Shown here one piece after another: positions 35,789 to 45,925 of a stretch of 64,000 nucleotides of DNA. Every line of letters begins with the position of its first letter. Position 1 is the first letter of the stretch. This DNA comes from Thermobifida alba (GTDB lineage: Bacteria > Actinomycetota > Actinomycetes > Streptosporangiales > Streptosporangiaceae). Below the pieces are notes generated by a model. That model made no database searches and had not been told where the DNA came from. It saw nothing but the letters and a program-made list of their open reading frames with translations. The translations under genes were made by a program, and so were the position numbers. The DNA lies in NCBI RefSeq assembly GCF_023208015.1, contig NZ_CP051627.1:1054001-1118000 (forward strand). Reading direction: 5' to 3'.

Positions 35789-35860
35789 TTCTCGGATATA
35801 AAAATCCTTTAATTATTTTAATTTTAATGATAGTAACTAATTTATGCCAGTGGGTGTCCG
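35789..35860. promoter_or_regulatory. AT-rich divergent promoter region
   Basis: A patch of over 50 bases is mostly A/T, with GGAT-N6-ATCC and TTAATTATTTTAATTTTAA. Against a background above 70% GC it marks the promoters and likely operator of the hydrolase and the flavin oxidoreductase. No single -10/-35 pair is decisive. Confidence 0.5.
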
Positions 35861-35905
35861 GTTCCGACGTGACCGGCTGACTTTCCCTCCAGAAAGGCGC
35901 CTCTC

Positions 35906-37876
35906 ATGACAACGCGGGAAACGACACGGTTCCCCCACCTGTTCACCCCCGTCCGCGTGGGCCGGATGGAGCTGCCCAACCGGATCATGGCCACGCCGCA
36001 CGCCACCCCGATCGGCAACCTGTGGAGCCCCGACGAGGCGGAGGCCGACCGCAACATCGCCTACTGGGCGGCCCGGGCCCGCGCCGGACTGGGCTGGGTG
36101 GGAGGAATCAGCGCAGCCCTGGAGAACCGCCTGGTCCCCGGCTTCGAACCCACCGGCGTGGGCGCGGCCGCCCACGGGGTGTTCCGCCTGCCCCACTTCC
36201 ACGACCGCATCCGCAAGCTCACCGACACCCTGCACGAGGCGGGAGCCCGCGTCACCGCGCAGATCATCATGCAGGGCGGCATGCCGCACGGCCCCTCGCC
36301 CACGGTCACCGCCTACGTCGCCAACCAGGTCTCCCACGCCCTCGACCGCGACGAGATCGCCTGGTTCGTCAACGAGTACGCCGAATCGGCCCGGCGCGGC
36401 AAGGAAGCGGGCCTGGACGGCGTCGAACTGCACGCCAACCACGACGACCTGCTCGAATGGTTCCTCTCCCCGGCCTCCAACCACCGCGAGGACGAATACG
36501 GCGGCGACCTGGCGGGGCGGATGCGCTTCCTCACCGAGATCATCGACGCCATCCGCGCCGAGGTCGGCTCCGACTTCACCCTGGGCGTGCGGATGAACCT
36601 CTACCAGGCCCTCGACGGCGGCTACGACGCGGCCGGAGGCGTGGAGATCGCCAGGGCCCTGGAAGCCACCGGCAAGATCGACTACCTGTCGGTCGTCGTC
36701 GGCGACAACTGGGGCGCCCCCAGCTACATCCAGCCCCACCACTACCGGCGGGCCCAGTGGGCGGACCTGGCCGCGCAGGTCACCAGGGCCGTCTCCCTGC
36801 CCGTCGTCTACACCGGCCGGGTCAGCGACCCGCAGACCGCCGAGGAGGTCATCGCCCGGGGACAGGCGGACCTGGTCGGCATGGCCCGCGCCATCATCAC
36901 CGACCCCGAGATCGTCGCCAAGGCCGCCCGGGGCCGCGTCCACGAGATCCGCCCCTGCATCGGCTGCAACGAGTGCATCCACCGCCGCCTCGTCGACAAG
37001 CTCCCCTTCGCCTGCGCGGTCAACCCGCACGCCTCCCGCGAGATCGACGGCCCCCTGCCCCCGGCCCGCTCCCCCCGGCACGTCCTGGTGGTCGGCGGCG
37101 GCCCCGCCGGCATGGAACTGGCCGGACTGCTCGCCGAACGCGGACACCCGGTCACCCTGTGGGAACGCGAGGAGGAACTGGGCGGCCAGATGCGCGTCGC
37201 GGCCCGCGCCGCCGAGAACGCCGCCTACCGCGACTTCATCGCCTGGCAGGAGGGACGGCTGCGCCGCGCGGGCGTCGCGGTGGAGCTCGGCCGCACCGCC
37301 ACCGCCGACGACGTGCTGGCCTTCGGCGCCGACGTGGTCGCCGTGGCCACCGGAGCGGCCCCCCGCCGCCTGGCCGTCCCCGGCGCGGACGCCCCCTTCG
37401 TCGTCGACGGCCGCGCCGCGCTGACCAGGGCGGCACCGGTCGGCGAACGCGTCGTGGTCGTCGCCGCCGAGGACCACATGCAGCCGCTGAGCATCGCCGG
37501 ACACCTCACCGACCACGGCCACCGGGTGCACCTCGTCTACCAGACCCCCGGCCCCGCCCCGCTCGTCGGCAAGTACAGCATCGGCGCCCCGCTGGCCAAG
37601 CTCACCGCAGCGGGCGCGGAGTTCACCTTCATGAGCCGGGTGGTGCGCATCGAGGAGGACCGGCTGCGGATCCGCAACGTCTACTCCGACACCCCCGGGG
37701 AGATCACCGGCTTCGACAGCGTGGTCGTGGCAGCCGGGGGCGTGCCCGACGACGGCCTCTACCACGAGCTGAAACGGCGCGGCGGAGTCGAGGTGCACCT
37801 GCTCGGCGACGCCTACGCACCCCGGCGGATCACCTTCGCCACCCAGCAGGCCCACGCGCTCGCCGCGCTCGTCTAG
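35906..37876 (+). CDS. OYE/2,4-dienoyl-CoA reductase-type NADH:flavin oxidoreductase
   Basis: A 656-residue enzyme with three parts: an FMN TIM barrel (LFTPVRVGRMELPNRI, GVELHANHDDLLEWFLSPASNHREDEYGG), a cysteine cluster (CIGCNECIHRRLVDKLPFAC, about residues 352-371) for 4Fe-4S binding, and C-terminal FAD/NAD domains (VLVVGGGPAGMELAGLLAERG). The family reduces activated C=C bonds or demethylates N-methyl compounds. In this catabolic setting reduction of an unsaturated ring or enoyl-CoA is likely. The ATG follows AGAAAGG. The alcohol dehydrogenase gene follows. Confidence 0.92.
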   Translation: MTTRETTRFPHLFTPVRVGRMELPNRIMATPHATPIGNLWSPDEAEADRNIAYWAARARAGLGWVGGISAALENRLVPGFEPTGVGAAAHGVFRLPHFHDRIRKLTDTLHEAGARVTAQIIMQGGMPHGPSPTVTAYVANQVSHALDRDEIAWFVNEYAESARRGKEAGLDGVELHANHDDLLEWFLSPASNHREDEYGGDLAGRMRFLTEIIDAIRAEVGSDFTLGVRMNLYQALDGGYDAAGGVEIARALEATGKIDYLSVVVGDNWGAPSYIQPHHYRRAQWADLAAQVTRAVSLPVVYTGRVSDPQTAEEVIARGQADLVGMARAIITDPEIVAKAARGRVHEIRPCIGCNECIHRRLVDKLPFACAVNPHASREIDGPLPPARSPRHVLVVGGGPAGMELAGLLAERGHPVTLWEREEELGGQMRVAARAAENAAYRDFIAWQEGRLRRAGVAVELGRTATADDVLAFGADVVAVATGAAPRRLAVPGADAPFVVDGRAALTRAAPVGERVVVVAAEDHMQPLSIAGHLTDHGHRVHLVYQTPGPAPLVGKYSIGAPLAKLTAAGAEFTFMSRVVRIEEDRLRIRNVYSDTPGEITGFDSVVVAAGGVPDDGLYHELKRRGGVEVHLLGDAYAPRRITFATQQAHALAALV

Positions 37877-37880
37877 TCGC

Positions 37881-37925
37881 CGATGAGAGCACTGCGTTGT
37901 CCAGGTGATCGATGAGAGCACTGCG
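37881..37925 (+). repeat. Tandem duplication of a translation start
   Basis: CGATGAGAGCACTGCG occurs at 37881-37896 and again at 37910-37925, 29 bases apart. The second copy is the start of the alcohol dehydrogenase. The first opens a 10-codon frame whose TGA overlaps the real ATG (ATGA at 37912). Confidence 0.75.
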
Positions 37926-38958
37926 ATACGACGGCAAGGCACCGTACCTGGAGGAGGTCCCCGCCCCCACCGCCGGTCCCGGACAGGTGGTCCTGGAGGT
38001 CACCGGCGCCGGACTGTGCCACTCCGACCTGGCGGTGATGAGCCGCCCGCCGCAGGACCTGCCCTACGACCTGCCGATCACCCTCGGCCACGAGGCGGTC
38101 GGCGTGGTCGTGGACGTCGGCGCCGGGGTGCGCGGCCTGTCCGGGGGAGAGGAGGTCGCGGTGTACGGACCGTGGGGCTGCGGCGCCTGCCGCTCCTGCC
38201 TGGCCGGCGCGGAGAACCACTGCCCGTACGCCCGGGCGGCGGGCATCCTGCCGCCCGGGCTGGGGGCGGACGGCGCCCTCGCCGACTACCTCCTCGTCGA
38301 CCATCCCCGCCACCTGGTCCCCCTGGGCGGCCTCGACCCGGTCCGCGCCGCACCGCTGACCGACGCCGGACTGACCTCCTACCACGCGGTCAGGTCCGCG
38401 CTGCCCGGGCTGCCGCCCGACGGGACGGTCCTGGTGATCGGGATCGGCGGCCTGGGGCACGTGGCCGTCCAGATCCTGCGCGCGCTCAGCGCGGCGCGGA
38501 TCGTCGCGGTGGACCTGGCCGCCGACAAGCTGGACCTGGCGCTGCGGTGCGGCGCGGACTCGGCCCTGTTCGGCGACGACACCGTCCCCGAACAGGTGCG
38601 CGAGCTCACCGGCGGCGCCGGCGCCGACGTGGTCCTCGACTTCGTCGCCACCGACGCCACCCTGCGCACGGCCGCGCACAGCCTCCGCCCCGGAGGGGAG
38701 ATCAGCGTCGTGGGGGTCGGCAGCGGCCGGCTCCCGGTGGCCGTGAACCTGGTGCCCCTCGGGGCCACGGTGCGCACCCCCTACTGGGGGACCCGGTCCG
38801 ACCTGGTCGACGTCCTCGGCCTGGCCCGCGCGGGCCGGATCACGGTGGAGGTGGAGGAGTACCCGCTGGAGGAGGCGCTCCTGGCCTACGAGCGGCTGGA
38901 GCGCGGCCAGGTGCGTGGCCGGGCCGTGGTCACCCCCGCCCGCGCCGCCGACGGGTGA
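37912..38958 (+). CDS. Zinc-dependent alcohol dehydrogenase
   Basis: A 348-residue medium-chain dehydrogenase. Catalytic zinc: GAGLCHSD (about 37) and GHEAVG (about 60); structural zinc: CGACRSC with NHC; cofactor: GIGGLGHVA near 180. It oxidises a primary or secondary, possibly alicyclic, alcohol to the carbonyl. It follows the OYE-type reductase by 35 bases. Its start is duplicated upstream, creating a tiny coupled reading frame. With the Baeyer-Villiger enzyme next door, alcohol to ketone to lactone is a sensible order. Confidence 0.92.
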   Translation: MRALRYDGKAPYLEEVPAPTAGPGQVVLEVTGAGLCHSDLAVMSRPPQDLPYDLPITLGHEAVGVVVDVGAGVRGLSGGEEVAVYGPWGCGACRSCLAGAENHCPYARAAGILPPGLGADGALADYLLVDHPRHLVPLGGLDPVRAAPLTDAGLTSYHAVRSALPGLPPDGTVLVIGIGGLGHVAVQILRALSAARIVAVDLAADKLDLALRCGADSALFGDDTVPEQVRELTGGAGADVVLDFVATDATLRTAAHSLRPGGEISVVGVGSGRLPVAVNLVPLGATVRTPYWGTRSDLVDVLGLARAGRITVEVEEYPLEEALLAYERLERGQVRGRAVVTPARAADG

Positions 38959-39010
38959 GCCGCGGCGCGGTCCCCGCCGGGCGGCGTGCCCCGTGACGGG
39001 GAGGAAGGGC

Positions 39011-39228
39011 GCGGTGTCCGGGACCGGCTCTCCGGCCGCGGACACCGCCCCCGCCGCACGCGGGGGAGGTGTGCCCGCTGCGCGGTGGGCGGGCCGTCGG
39101 CCCGAGGAGGCCTCCTCCGGTGGCGGGTCGTTCCGGACGGCCGGGGAGAACGTCCCTGCGGGGACCGGCGGCGACCACCACGCGTCGCCGGGGGCGGCCT
39201 CCTCCCGGGGCCGGGCGCCGGGAGGAGG
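39011..39228. terminator. Hairpins in the gap between convergent genes
   Basis: The gap 38959-39292 has no convincing gene. It holds GCGGTGTCCG/CGGACACCGC (39011-39048) and CCTCCTCCCGG/CCGGGAGGAGG (39198-39228), facing the alcohol dehydrogenase and the minus-strand monooxygenase ends. Confidence 0.5.
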
Positions 39229-39292
39229 GACGGGGCCGGGGAGCTCCTCCCCGGCCACCCGCCCCTGCCGGACCGGACCCGGCGGGGTGTGC

Positions 39293-40985
<1,693 letters not shown>

Positions 40986-41177
40986 GGGGAAAGGGGGCCT
41001 CAGGCCTTGACTCGGGCTCCCGCCGGTCCGCCGCGAGGCCGCCCGCCCGCCGGGGGAGCCCCGCGCACGCCGCCCCGGACACCGCGCACCGGGTTCGGCC
41101 GCGCGTTCTGGGGCGCGGTCGGCAGTCCGGCGCACGCGGCGGCAGGGGGCTTTGAGGACGGGCGCCGCACCAGAGGC

Positions 41178-41229
41178 CCCCGCGCCGGAGCGCGGCCCCG
41201 CCCGCGGGCGGGGCCGCGCTCCGGCGCGG
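41178..41229 (-). terminator. 26-bp perfect palindrome after the Asp23 cluster
   Basis: Bases 41178-41203 pair exactly with 41204-41229 with no spacer. It lies one base past the stop of the minus gene ending at 41231 and ends the cluster 41231-45084. Confidence 0.75.
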
Positions 41230-41230
41230 G

Positions 41231-41602
41231 TCAGTCGGCGGCGGAGCCGGCCGGGGACGGGGCCGCGATCCGGGTGACGACGACGGAGACCGAGACGGGC
41301 TCGGGGTGGGCGGGGCCGGTGAGGAGGTGCGCGGTGACTGAGTCGCGGACCGCACGGGCGGCGTCCAGGGCGCGGACGCGCCCGTCCAGGACGCAGCGCA
41401 CCTCCACGTGCCAGCCGCCGGCGTGGTCGACGCGGACGTCCGCCTCCGCCGGGTCCGCCGTGCCGACGGGGTCCCGCCGGGGGGCGGCGGGGCCCTCCGC
41501 GGACGGCTCCGGTGGCCGGGGCTGCAGCCCCGCCACGCCGGGGACGGTGAGCGCCACCCGCGCGGCGGTCTCGGCGATCCGCTGTGCCGTGGACGTGCTC
41601 AT
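41231..41602 (-). CDS. Asp23-like small protein
   Basis: A 123-residue protein resembling Asp23/Gls24 envelope-stress proteins in outline: RIAETAARVALTVPGVAGL at the N-terminus, a variable insert, then HVEVRCVLDGRVRALDAARAVRDSVTAHL and a final VSVSVVVTRI strand. It is cytoplasmic and probably membrane-associated through AmaP. Its ATG overlaps the sigma-factor stop (ATGA). It is more diverged than the copies at 43958 and 44605. Confidence 0.65.
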   Translation of the reverse strand: MSTSTAQRIAETAARVALTVPGVAGLQPRPPEPSAEGPAAPRRDPVGTADPAEADVRVDHAGGWHVEVRCVLDGRVRALDAARAVRDSVTAHLLTGPAHPEPVSVSVVVTRIAAPSPAGSAAD

Positions 41603-42579
41603 GGCTTCCCCCAGGAGGCGTCGGCAGACGGTTCCAGCAGGTCGGCGATTTCGAGGTCGACGCCGTCCAGGTCGAGGCCGAGCGCCCGGGCGGCGGAGGC
41701 GAACACGGCCCGGCGGGCCCTCCTGGCCTGTCCGGCCAGAGGGGCGTGCGGTGCGACGGCCAGGGTCATGGCCACGCGGACCCCGCCGCCCCGCGGGGTG
41801 AGGCGGCAGCTGGCGGCGCGCACGCCGGGGACCGAGTCGGCCGCCGCCCGCAGCACCCCGGCCGCGGCCGTGTCGGCGACCCACAGCCTCTCGTCCGGGG
41901 CTCCCAGCGGCAGCGGGCGGCCGGGACCGGTCACGGCGCGGACGGCGGCCGCCACCCGGCCGGTGAACGCCTCCCGGTCCACCGCCGGCCGCCCGCGCAG
42001 CGAACGGGCGGCCCCGCCCAGCTCCTCCGGAGCCGTCGGCCCCGCCTCCTCCGCCAGGAGGCGCCGCGCCTGGAGGAGGCGGGCCCGCACGGTCCGCTCG
42101 TCGCTCCGCGTGGCGTAGGCGACCTCCTCGGAGGACAGGCCCTGCAGTTCGCGCAGCACCCAGCAGGCGCGCTGCCCGGGGGAGAGCCGGGCGAGCGCGC
42201 GGGCGAGGACGGCCTCCTCCGGGGGCCCGGCGGTGCGGGCCGCAGGAGGGGGAGTGGAGGGGGCGGCGAGGCACCGGTCGGTGACGGCACGGTGCATCCA
42301 GGTGTCGAACGGAAGGTCGCGGCGCAGGTCAGGCAGGCGCTGCCGGGCGCTGACGAACGCGTCCCGCACGGTGTCCTCGGCCGCCGCCGGGTCGCCGAGC
42401 AGCCGGCGGGCCAGTGCGAGCAGGGCGCCGCAGTGCCGGCGCACGAGTTCGGCGAAGGCGTCGTCGTCTCCCTCGGCGGCCCGCACGGCGAGCAGCCGGT
42501 CGTCCAGCCGGTCGTCCGGCCGGGCGGGGAAGTCCGCGGCGGCCGTCTCCGCACCGGGGGCCTGGGGCCTGTCGCCCAT
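41599..42579 (-). CDS. ECF-type sigma factor with Asp23-like C-terminal extension
   Basis: A 326-residue protein. Residues about 30-115 are sigma region 2 (DDAFAELVRRHCGALLALARRLLG, AAAEDTVRDAF), and about 130-190 are region 4 (ALARLSPGQRACWVLRELQGLSSEEVAYAT). The last 120 residues read like an Asp23 domain (AAAGVLRAAADSVPGVRAAS, VRVAMTLAV, ALGLDLDGVDLEIADL). It probably directs transcription of the stress cluster in which it lies, and the extension may tie it to Asp23 partners. The start follows GAGGAGGAG. Confidence 0.78.
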   Translation of the reverse strand: MGDRPQAPGAETAAADFPARPDDRLDDRLLAVRAAEGDDDAFAELVRRHCGALLALARRLLGDPAAAEDTVRDAFVSARQRLPDLRRDLPFDTWMHRAVTDRCLAAPSTPPPAARTAGPPEEAVLARALARLSPGQRACWVLRELQGLSSEEVAYATRSDERTVRARLLQARRLLAEEAGPTAPEELGGAARSLRGRPAVDREAFTGRVAAAVRAVTGPGRPLPLGAPDERLWVADTAAAGVLRAAADSVPGVRAASCRLTPRGGGVRVAMTLAVAPHAPLAGQARRARRAVFASAARALGLDLDGVDLEIADLLEPSADASWGKP

Positions 42580-42659
42580 GCACTCCTCCTCGTTCTGTTC
42601 CGTTCCGGCGGGCAGCGCGGACGGCTGGCGGTTCCGCGGGCGCGCCCGCCCGGCAGTGG

Positions 42660-43256
42660 TCATTCGGCACGCCGCATGCGGTGGCGCGCGACCCTGAACC
42701 GCGCCTCGGCGGGCAGGCCGTCCCAGCCGGTGGAGTGGACCACGCGCCGCAGCGGCCCCGTCCACAGCTGGCGCAGGACCGACGCCGGCGCTCCGTGCGG
42801 GGTGAGCGTGACGGAGACGAGCGCCCGGGGGCGCCGGGCCCCGCCGACGATCCGGGTGCGGGCATGGTCGACACCCGGAAGCCGGGCGGTGTCGGCGGTG
42901 ATGGCGTCGGCCAGCGCGCTGTCGTCCAGGGTGACGCCGCCGGCCGGAGAGGCGCCGTCGGGAGTCGGGATCTCCAGGTCGGGCCGCCTGGAGCGGCCCA
43001 GGAGCCACCACAGGGCCAGCAGCGCCAGGAGCACGGTCGGCACCAGCCACCACCAGAACCGGTCGCTGAGGCCGCTCAGGGCGGCGCTGTCGAGCAGGAC
43101 CCCGTCCGGGGCCGACCAGGGCCACCGGCCGGGGGGCGTGAGGCCCCAGCGCCGGTAGAGGTCCAGGCCGCCGGCGAGCGCGAGAAGGCCGCCGGCCAGC
43201 AGGGCGAGGCCGACCAGGGCCAGCAGGATCCGGTTGATCGCGGTGCGCGTGTTCAT
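42660..43256 (-). CDS. amaP: AmaP-like membrane anchor of Asp23
   Basis: A 198-residue protein with two membrane spans (about 8-30 and 68-88) and a C-terminal cytoplasmic domain holding VTLDDSALADAITADTARLPGVDHARTRI. This matches AmaP, which tethers Asp23 to the membrane in Gram-positive bacteria. Its neighbours on both sides are Asp23 and DUF6286 genes. The ATG follows CGGAGGAAGCCG. Confidence 0.75.
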   Translation of the reverse strand: MNTRTAINRILLALVGLALLAGGLLALAGGLDLYRRWGLTPPGRWPWSAPDGVLLDSAALSGLSDRFWWWLVPTVLLALLALWWLLGRSRRPDLEIPTPDGASPAGGVTLDDSALADAITADTARLPGVDHARTRIVGGARRPRALVSVTLTPHGAPASVLRQLWTGPLRRVVHSTGWDGLPAEARFRVARHRMRRAE

Positions 43257-43290
43257 CGGCTTCCTCCGGTGGGCGCGTCGTGCCGCGCGC

Positions 43291-43938
43291 TCAGGCGAGA
43301 CGCCGCGCGCGCACGGCGATCCGCGGGGTACGGGCCAGTCCCAGGGCGTCGACCTGCTCGCGCAGCACGTCCGCGACCTCGCCGCGGACCTCGCGCGGGT
43401 CGCGGAAGCGCACGTCCACCCGGGCGCGGACGCGGCGCCGCCCCACGCGCACCCGCACCCGCCCCGCGCCGGGCACCCGCAGGGCCGCGTCGCGCAGCAG
43501 GAGAGCCGCGCCGCCCCGGTCCAGGTAGGCGCTGGTCGCGTTGGGGCCGTCCCCCGGCGCCATGAGGGGCAGCCAGTTGCGCAGCCCGGGAGTGAGGGCG
43601 AGCACCAGCAGCCACAGGCCCAGGACCGCGGCGACGGCGGCTCCGGCGAGCACCCAGGGGTCGCTCAGGGGGCGGGCGGTCAGCTCCCCGGTCAGACCGC
43701 GGAACCAGCCGCCTGCCCCCGCCCACACGGCGGCGGCGCCGTACAGCAGGGCCGCACACGCGGCCAGCACCGCCAGCGCCACCAGCGACGCCGGAAGGTT
43801 CCGCCGCGACCACAGCCTCCTCGACCGGTGCGGTCGGAAGTCCGTCGCGGCGGAGGCGCCCCCGCTGTCGGGGCGCGGCGCGGACTCCTGCACGGAGGCC
43901 GCGGGAGCAGTCGGGGACGGCGGGTTGTCCAGGGACAT
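43291..43938 (-). CDS. DUF6286-type membrane protein
   Basis: A 215-residue protein. A charged N-terminal 45 residues is followed by two membrane spans (about 49-72 and 94-116) and a C-terminal domain with TSAYLDRGGAALLLRDAALRVPGAGRVRVRV. This fits the DUF6286 proteins found only in actinobacterial Asp23/AmaP clusters. It is probably an envelope-stress component; no reaction is known. It starts 19 bases past the Asp23 gene stop at 43958. Confidence 0.72.
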   Translation of the reverse strand: MSLDNPPSPTAPAASVQESAPRPDSGGASAATDFRPHRSRRLWSRRNLPASLVALAVLAACAALLYGAAAVWAGAGGWFRGLTGELTARPLSDPWVLAGAAVAAVLGLWLLVLALTPGLRNWLPLMAPGDGPNATSAYLDRGGAALLLRDAALRVPGAGRVRVRVGRRRVRARVDVRFRDPREVRGEVADVLREQVDALGLARTPRIAVRARRLA

Positions 43939-43957
43939 GGGTGTGCTCCTGACCGGG

Positions 43958-44380
43958 TCAGCGGACGCGGCGGCGGTCGGGCCCGTCGGTGAGGACGAGG
44001 CGCCGGACGGTGAGGTCCACCTCGTCCACGGCCAGGCCGGTCAGCGCGGTGACCCGTCGGTTGATCAGCTCCTGCAGTACGCCGACGGAACGGGCGATGT
44101 CGACGGGGTAGGGCAGGTCGAGGGCGAGCGCGACCCGGGCCGAGCCGCCGCGCACGGACGCCGACGCCTTGGGCGTGCCGAGTCCGAGGCGGCCCGGCGG
44201 CGCGCCGAACCGCTTCTCCAGCGCCTCGCGGGCGGCGCGGGCCGCGATCTTGGCCACGACCCGGTCCGGGACCAGGGTCGTGCCCCGCTCGGCGGGCGGC
44301 GGAAGAGGCCCGGCCGACTCCCGGCCGCCGGGCGGGGCCGGCGCGGAGCCGACCGGTCCGGTGAAGGATTCAGCGGTCAT
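43958..44380 (-). CDS. Asp23/Gls24 family protein
   Basis: A 140-residue protein. After a Pro-rich head it has VPDRVVAKIAARAAREALEKRFG, VRGGSARVALALDLPYPVDIARSVGVLQELINRRV and GLAVDEVDLTVRRLVL, the standard Asp23 layout (helix, strands, helix, VDV strand). The family forms a membrane-associated protein layer that answers envelope stress. Its start overlaps the end of the DUF2273 gene by four bases. Confidence 0.87.
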   Translation of the reverse strand: MTAESFTGPVGSAPAPPGGRESAGPLPPPAERGTTLVPDRVVAKIAARAAREALEKRFGAPPGRLGLGTPKASASVRGGSARVALALDLPYPVDIARSVGVLQELINRRVTALTGLAVDEVDLTVRRLVLTDGPDRRRVR

Positions 44381-44556
44381 CGCCGCTCCCACTGCCGGGC
44401 GAACCGGCCCACGTCGACGGTGCCGTCCAGGGCGAGGCCGACCACCAGGCCGGCCGCTCCGAGTACGGCCACCAGCAGGAACGCCCAGAACCCGCCGAAC
44501 GCTCCGGCGAAGCCCAGCGCCATGCCGGCGGCCAGGCCCACGGTCGCTCGGTTCAT
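44377..44556 (-). CDS. DUF2273-like small membrane protein
   Basis: A 59-residue protein that is almost wholly hydrophobic: two spans of about 15-20 residues (GLAAGMALGFAGAFG and FWAFLLVAVLGAAGLVVGLAL) and a short charged tail (RFARQWERR). Such DUF2273-type proteins sit beside Asp23 genes. The ATG at 44556 follows AGGAG. It overlaps the next gene by ATGA. Confidence 0.75.
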   Translation of the reverse strand: MNRATVGLAAGMALGFAGAFGGFWAFLLVAVLGAAGLVVGLALDGTVDVGRFARQWERR

Positions 44557-44604
44557 CACTCACTTCTCCTGTCTCAGGTCGCGGACGGCTGTGCGGGGCG
44601 CGGC

Positions 44605-45084
44605 CTACTCCACACGACCCTCGGGAGCCTCCTCTTCCTCCTCCTCCGGCAGGTGGACGTCGTCCACGGCGATGTTGACCTCGACGACGTCCAGGCCGGC
44701 CATGCGCTCCACGGCCGAGATCACGTTGCTGCGCACGTCCCGGGCGACGTCCATGATGGGGATGCCGTACTCGACGACGACGTTCAGGTCCACGGCCGCC
44801 TGGCGCTCCCCCACCTCGACCTTCACCCCCCGCGCGATGTTGCGCTGGCCGCCGGGGACGCGTTCGCGCACGGCTCCCAGGGCACGGCTCGCGCCGCTGC
44901 CGAGGCTGTGGATGCCGGGCACCTCGCGGGCGGACATGCCCACGATCTTCTCGACCACGCTGTCCGCGATGGAGGTCCTGCCGCGCTCCGTGGCCGGGAC
45001 GTCGGTGCCGGTGCGCCCCTGCGGCACGCGCGCCTGTTGGCGGGTCTCGGCCTGCTCACTGCGGGTGGTGGCGGTTTCTGCCAT
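44605..45084 (-). CDS. Asp23/Gls24 family protein
   Basis: A 159-residue protein, first gene of the stress cluster. It has the best-conserved Asp23 domain of the window: IADSVVEKIVGMSAREVPGIHSLG, VEVGERQAAVDLNVVVEYGIPIMDVARDVRSNVISAVERM, and GLDVVEVNIAVDDVHL, followed by an acidic tail. The ATG follows GAGGAGAAGG. It likely forms the main membrane-bound stress layer with AmaP. Confidence 0.93.
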   Translation of the reverse strand: MAETATTRSEQAETRQQARVPQGRTGTDVPATERGRTSIADSVVEKIVGMSAREVPGIHSLGSGASRALGAVRERVPGGQRNIARGVKVEVGERQAAVDLNVVVEYGIPIMDVARDVRSNVISAVERMAGLDVVEVNIAVDDVHLPEEEEEEAPEGRVE

Positions 45085-45229
45085 GCCTTCTCCTCGGTCG
45101 TTGCGGTCACCTTGCGGTGCCTGTCCTGGACTGCTGACCAGTTCGCTTCGGGATTCCCACAACGGGGGATACGTTTTGGGTAATGCTTCGACGATGGAGG
45201 CGGGGCGGGGCCGCTGCGGGCGGCCCCGG

Positions 45230-45901
45230 TCAGGACGGGCGGTGCCGAGCCTCGGGGCGAACGGCGCTCAGCCGAGCGAAGACGACGGTGTTGTCGCGGT
45301 AGCTGCCCGCGGCGTGGTCGAACTCGCCGCCGCAGGTGATGAGCCGGAGTTCGGCGCGGCCGCCGGTGGGCCCGTAGACCAGGTCCGTGGGGAAGTCCGC
45401 CTTGGGGTAGCGGTGGACGGCGTAGACGGTGAACAGCGCGGTGCTCCCGTCGGCGCGGTCGACGGCGGCGGTGTCGCCGGGGCGCAGTCCGGCCAGGCGG
45501 TGGAAGACCGCGGGGGCGGTGCCGGAGTCGACGTGCCCGCCGAGCACCGCGGCGCCGACCTGGCCCGGCGCGGGGCCGTGCGTGTACCAGCCGACCCGCC
45601 CGTAGTCGCGGGGCACCTCGATCTCCCCGTCGGGGCGCAGGCCGAGCCCGACCAGGCCGTCCGTGCGCAGGCCGATCGCGGGGACCTCCAGCGCCACGGG
45701 TTCGGATCGGGGCAGCGGCGCCACCGCGGCCGCCCCGGCCGGCGGCGGCACGGGGGCCGGGGCGGCCGCGGGCGGGGCACCGGCGTACCCGGAGCCGCCG
45801 CACAGGGTGAGGGCCAGTACCAGTCCCGCCGCGCGGGCCGCGGCGGTGGCCGCCGGGGCGCTTCCCCGGCGGCCACCGGACGGTGGACGGTCGGTGTCCA
45901 T
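45230..45901 (-). CDS. Class F sortase
   Basis: A 223-residue exported transpeptidase. A signal/anchor segment covers about 20-40. The catalytic triad is His123 (LGGHVDS), Cys190 (LITCGG) and Arg202 (YRDNTVVFA), the class F pattern. Sortases attach surface proteins to the peptidoglycan or each other. The upstream CHRD gene is the obvious candidate partner, though it has no canonical LPXTG. The start follows GAGGAAGACC; only 24 bases separate the two genes. Confidence 0.9.
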   Translation of the reverse strand: MDTDRPPSGGRRGSAPAATAAARAAGLVLALTLCGGSGYAGAPPAAAPAPVPPPAGAAAVAPLPRSEPVALEVPAIGLRTDGLVGLGLRPDGEIEVPRDYGRVGWYTHGPAPGQVGAAVLGGHVDSGTAPAVFHRLAGLRPGDTAAVDRADGSTALFTVYAVHRYPKADFPTDLVYGPTGGRAELRLITCGGEFDHAAGSYRDNTVVFARLSAVRPEARHRPS

Positions 45902-45925
45902 CAGGTCTTCCTCGGCGGGGTGCGC

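Noticed and set aside
38930-39181. Minus-strand frame of 83 codons in the gap before the Baeyer-Villiger gene end
   Set aside because: Low-complexity Gly/Arg/Pro sequence without a ribosome site; it overlaps the alcohol dehydrogenase end and hairpins.
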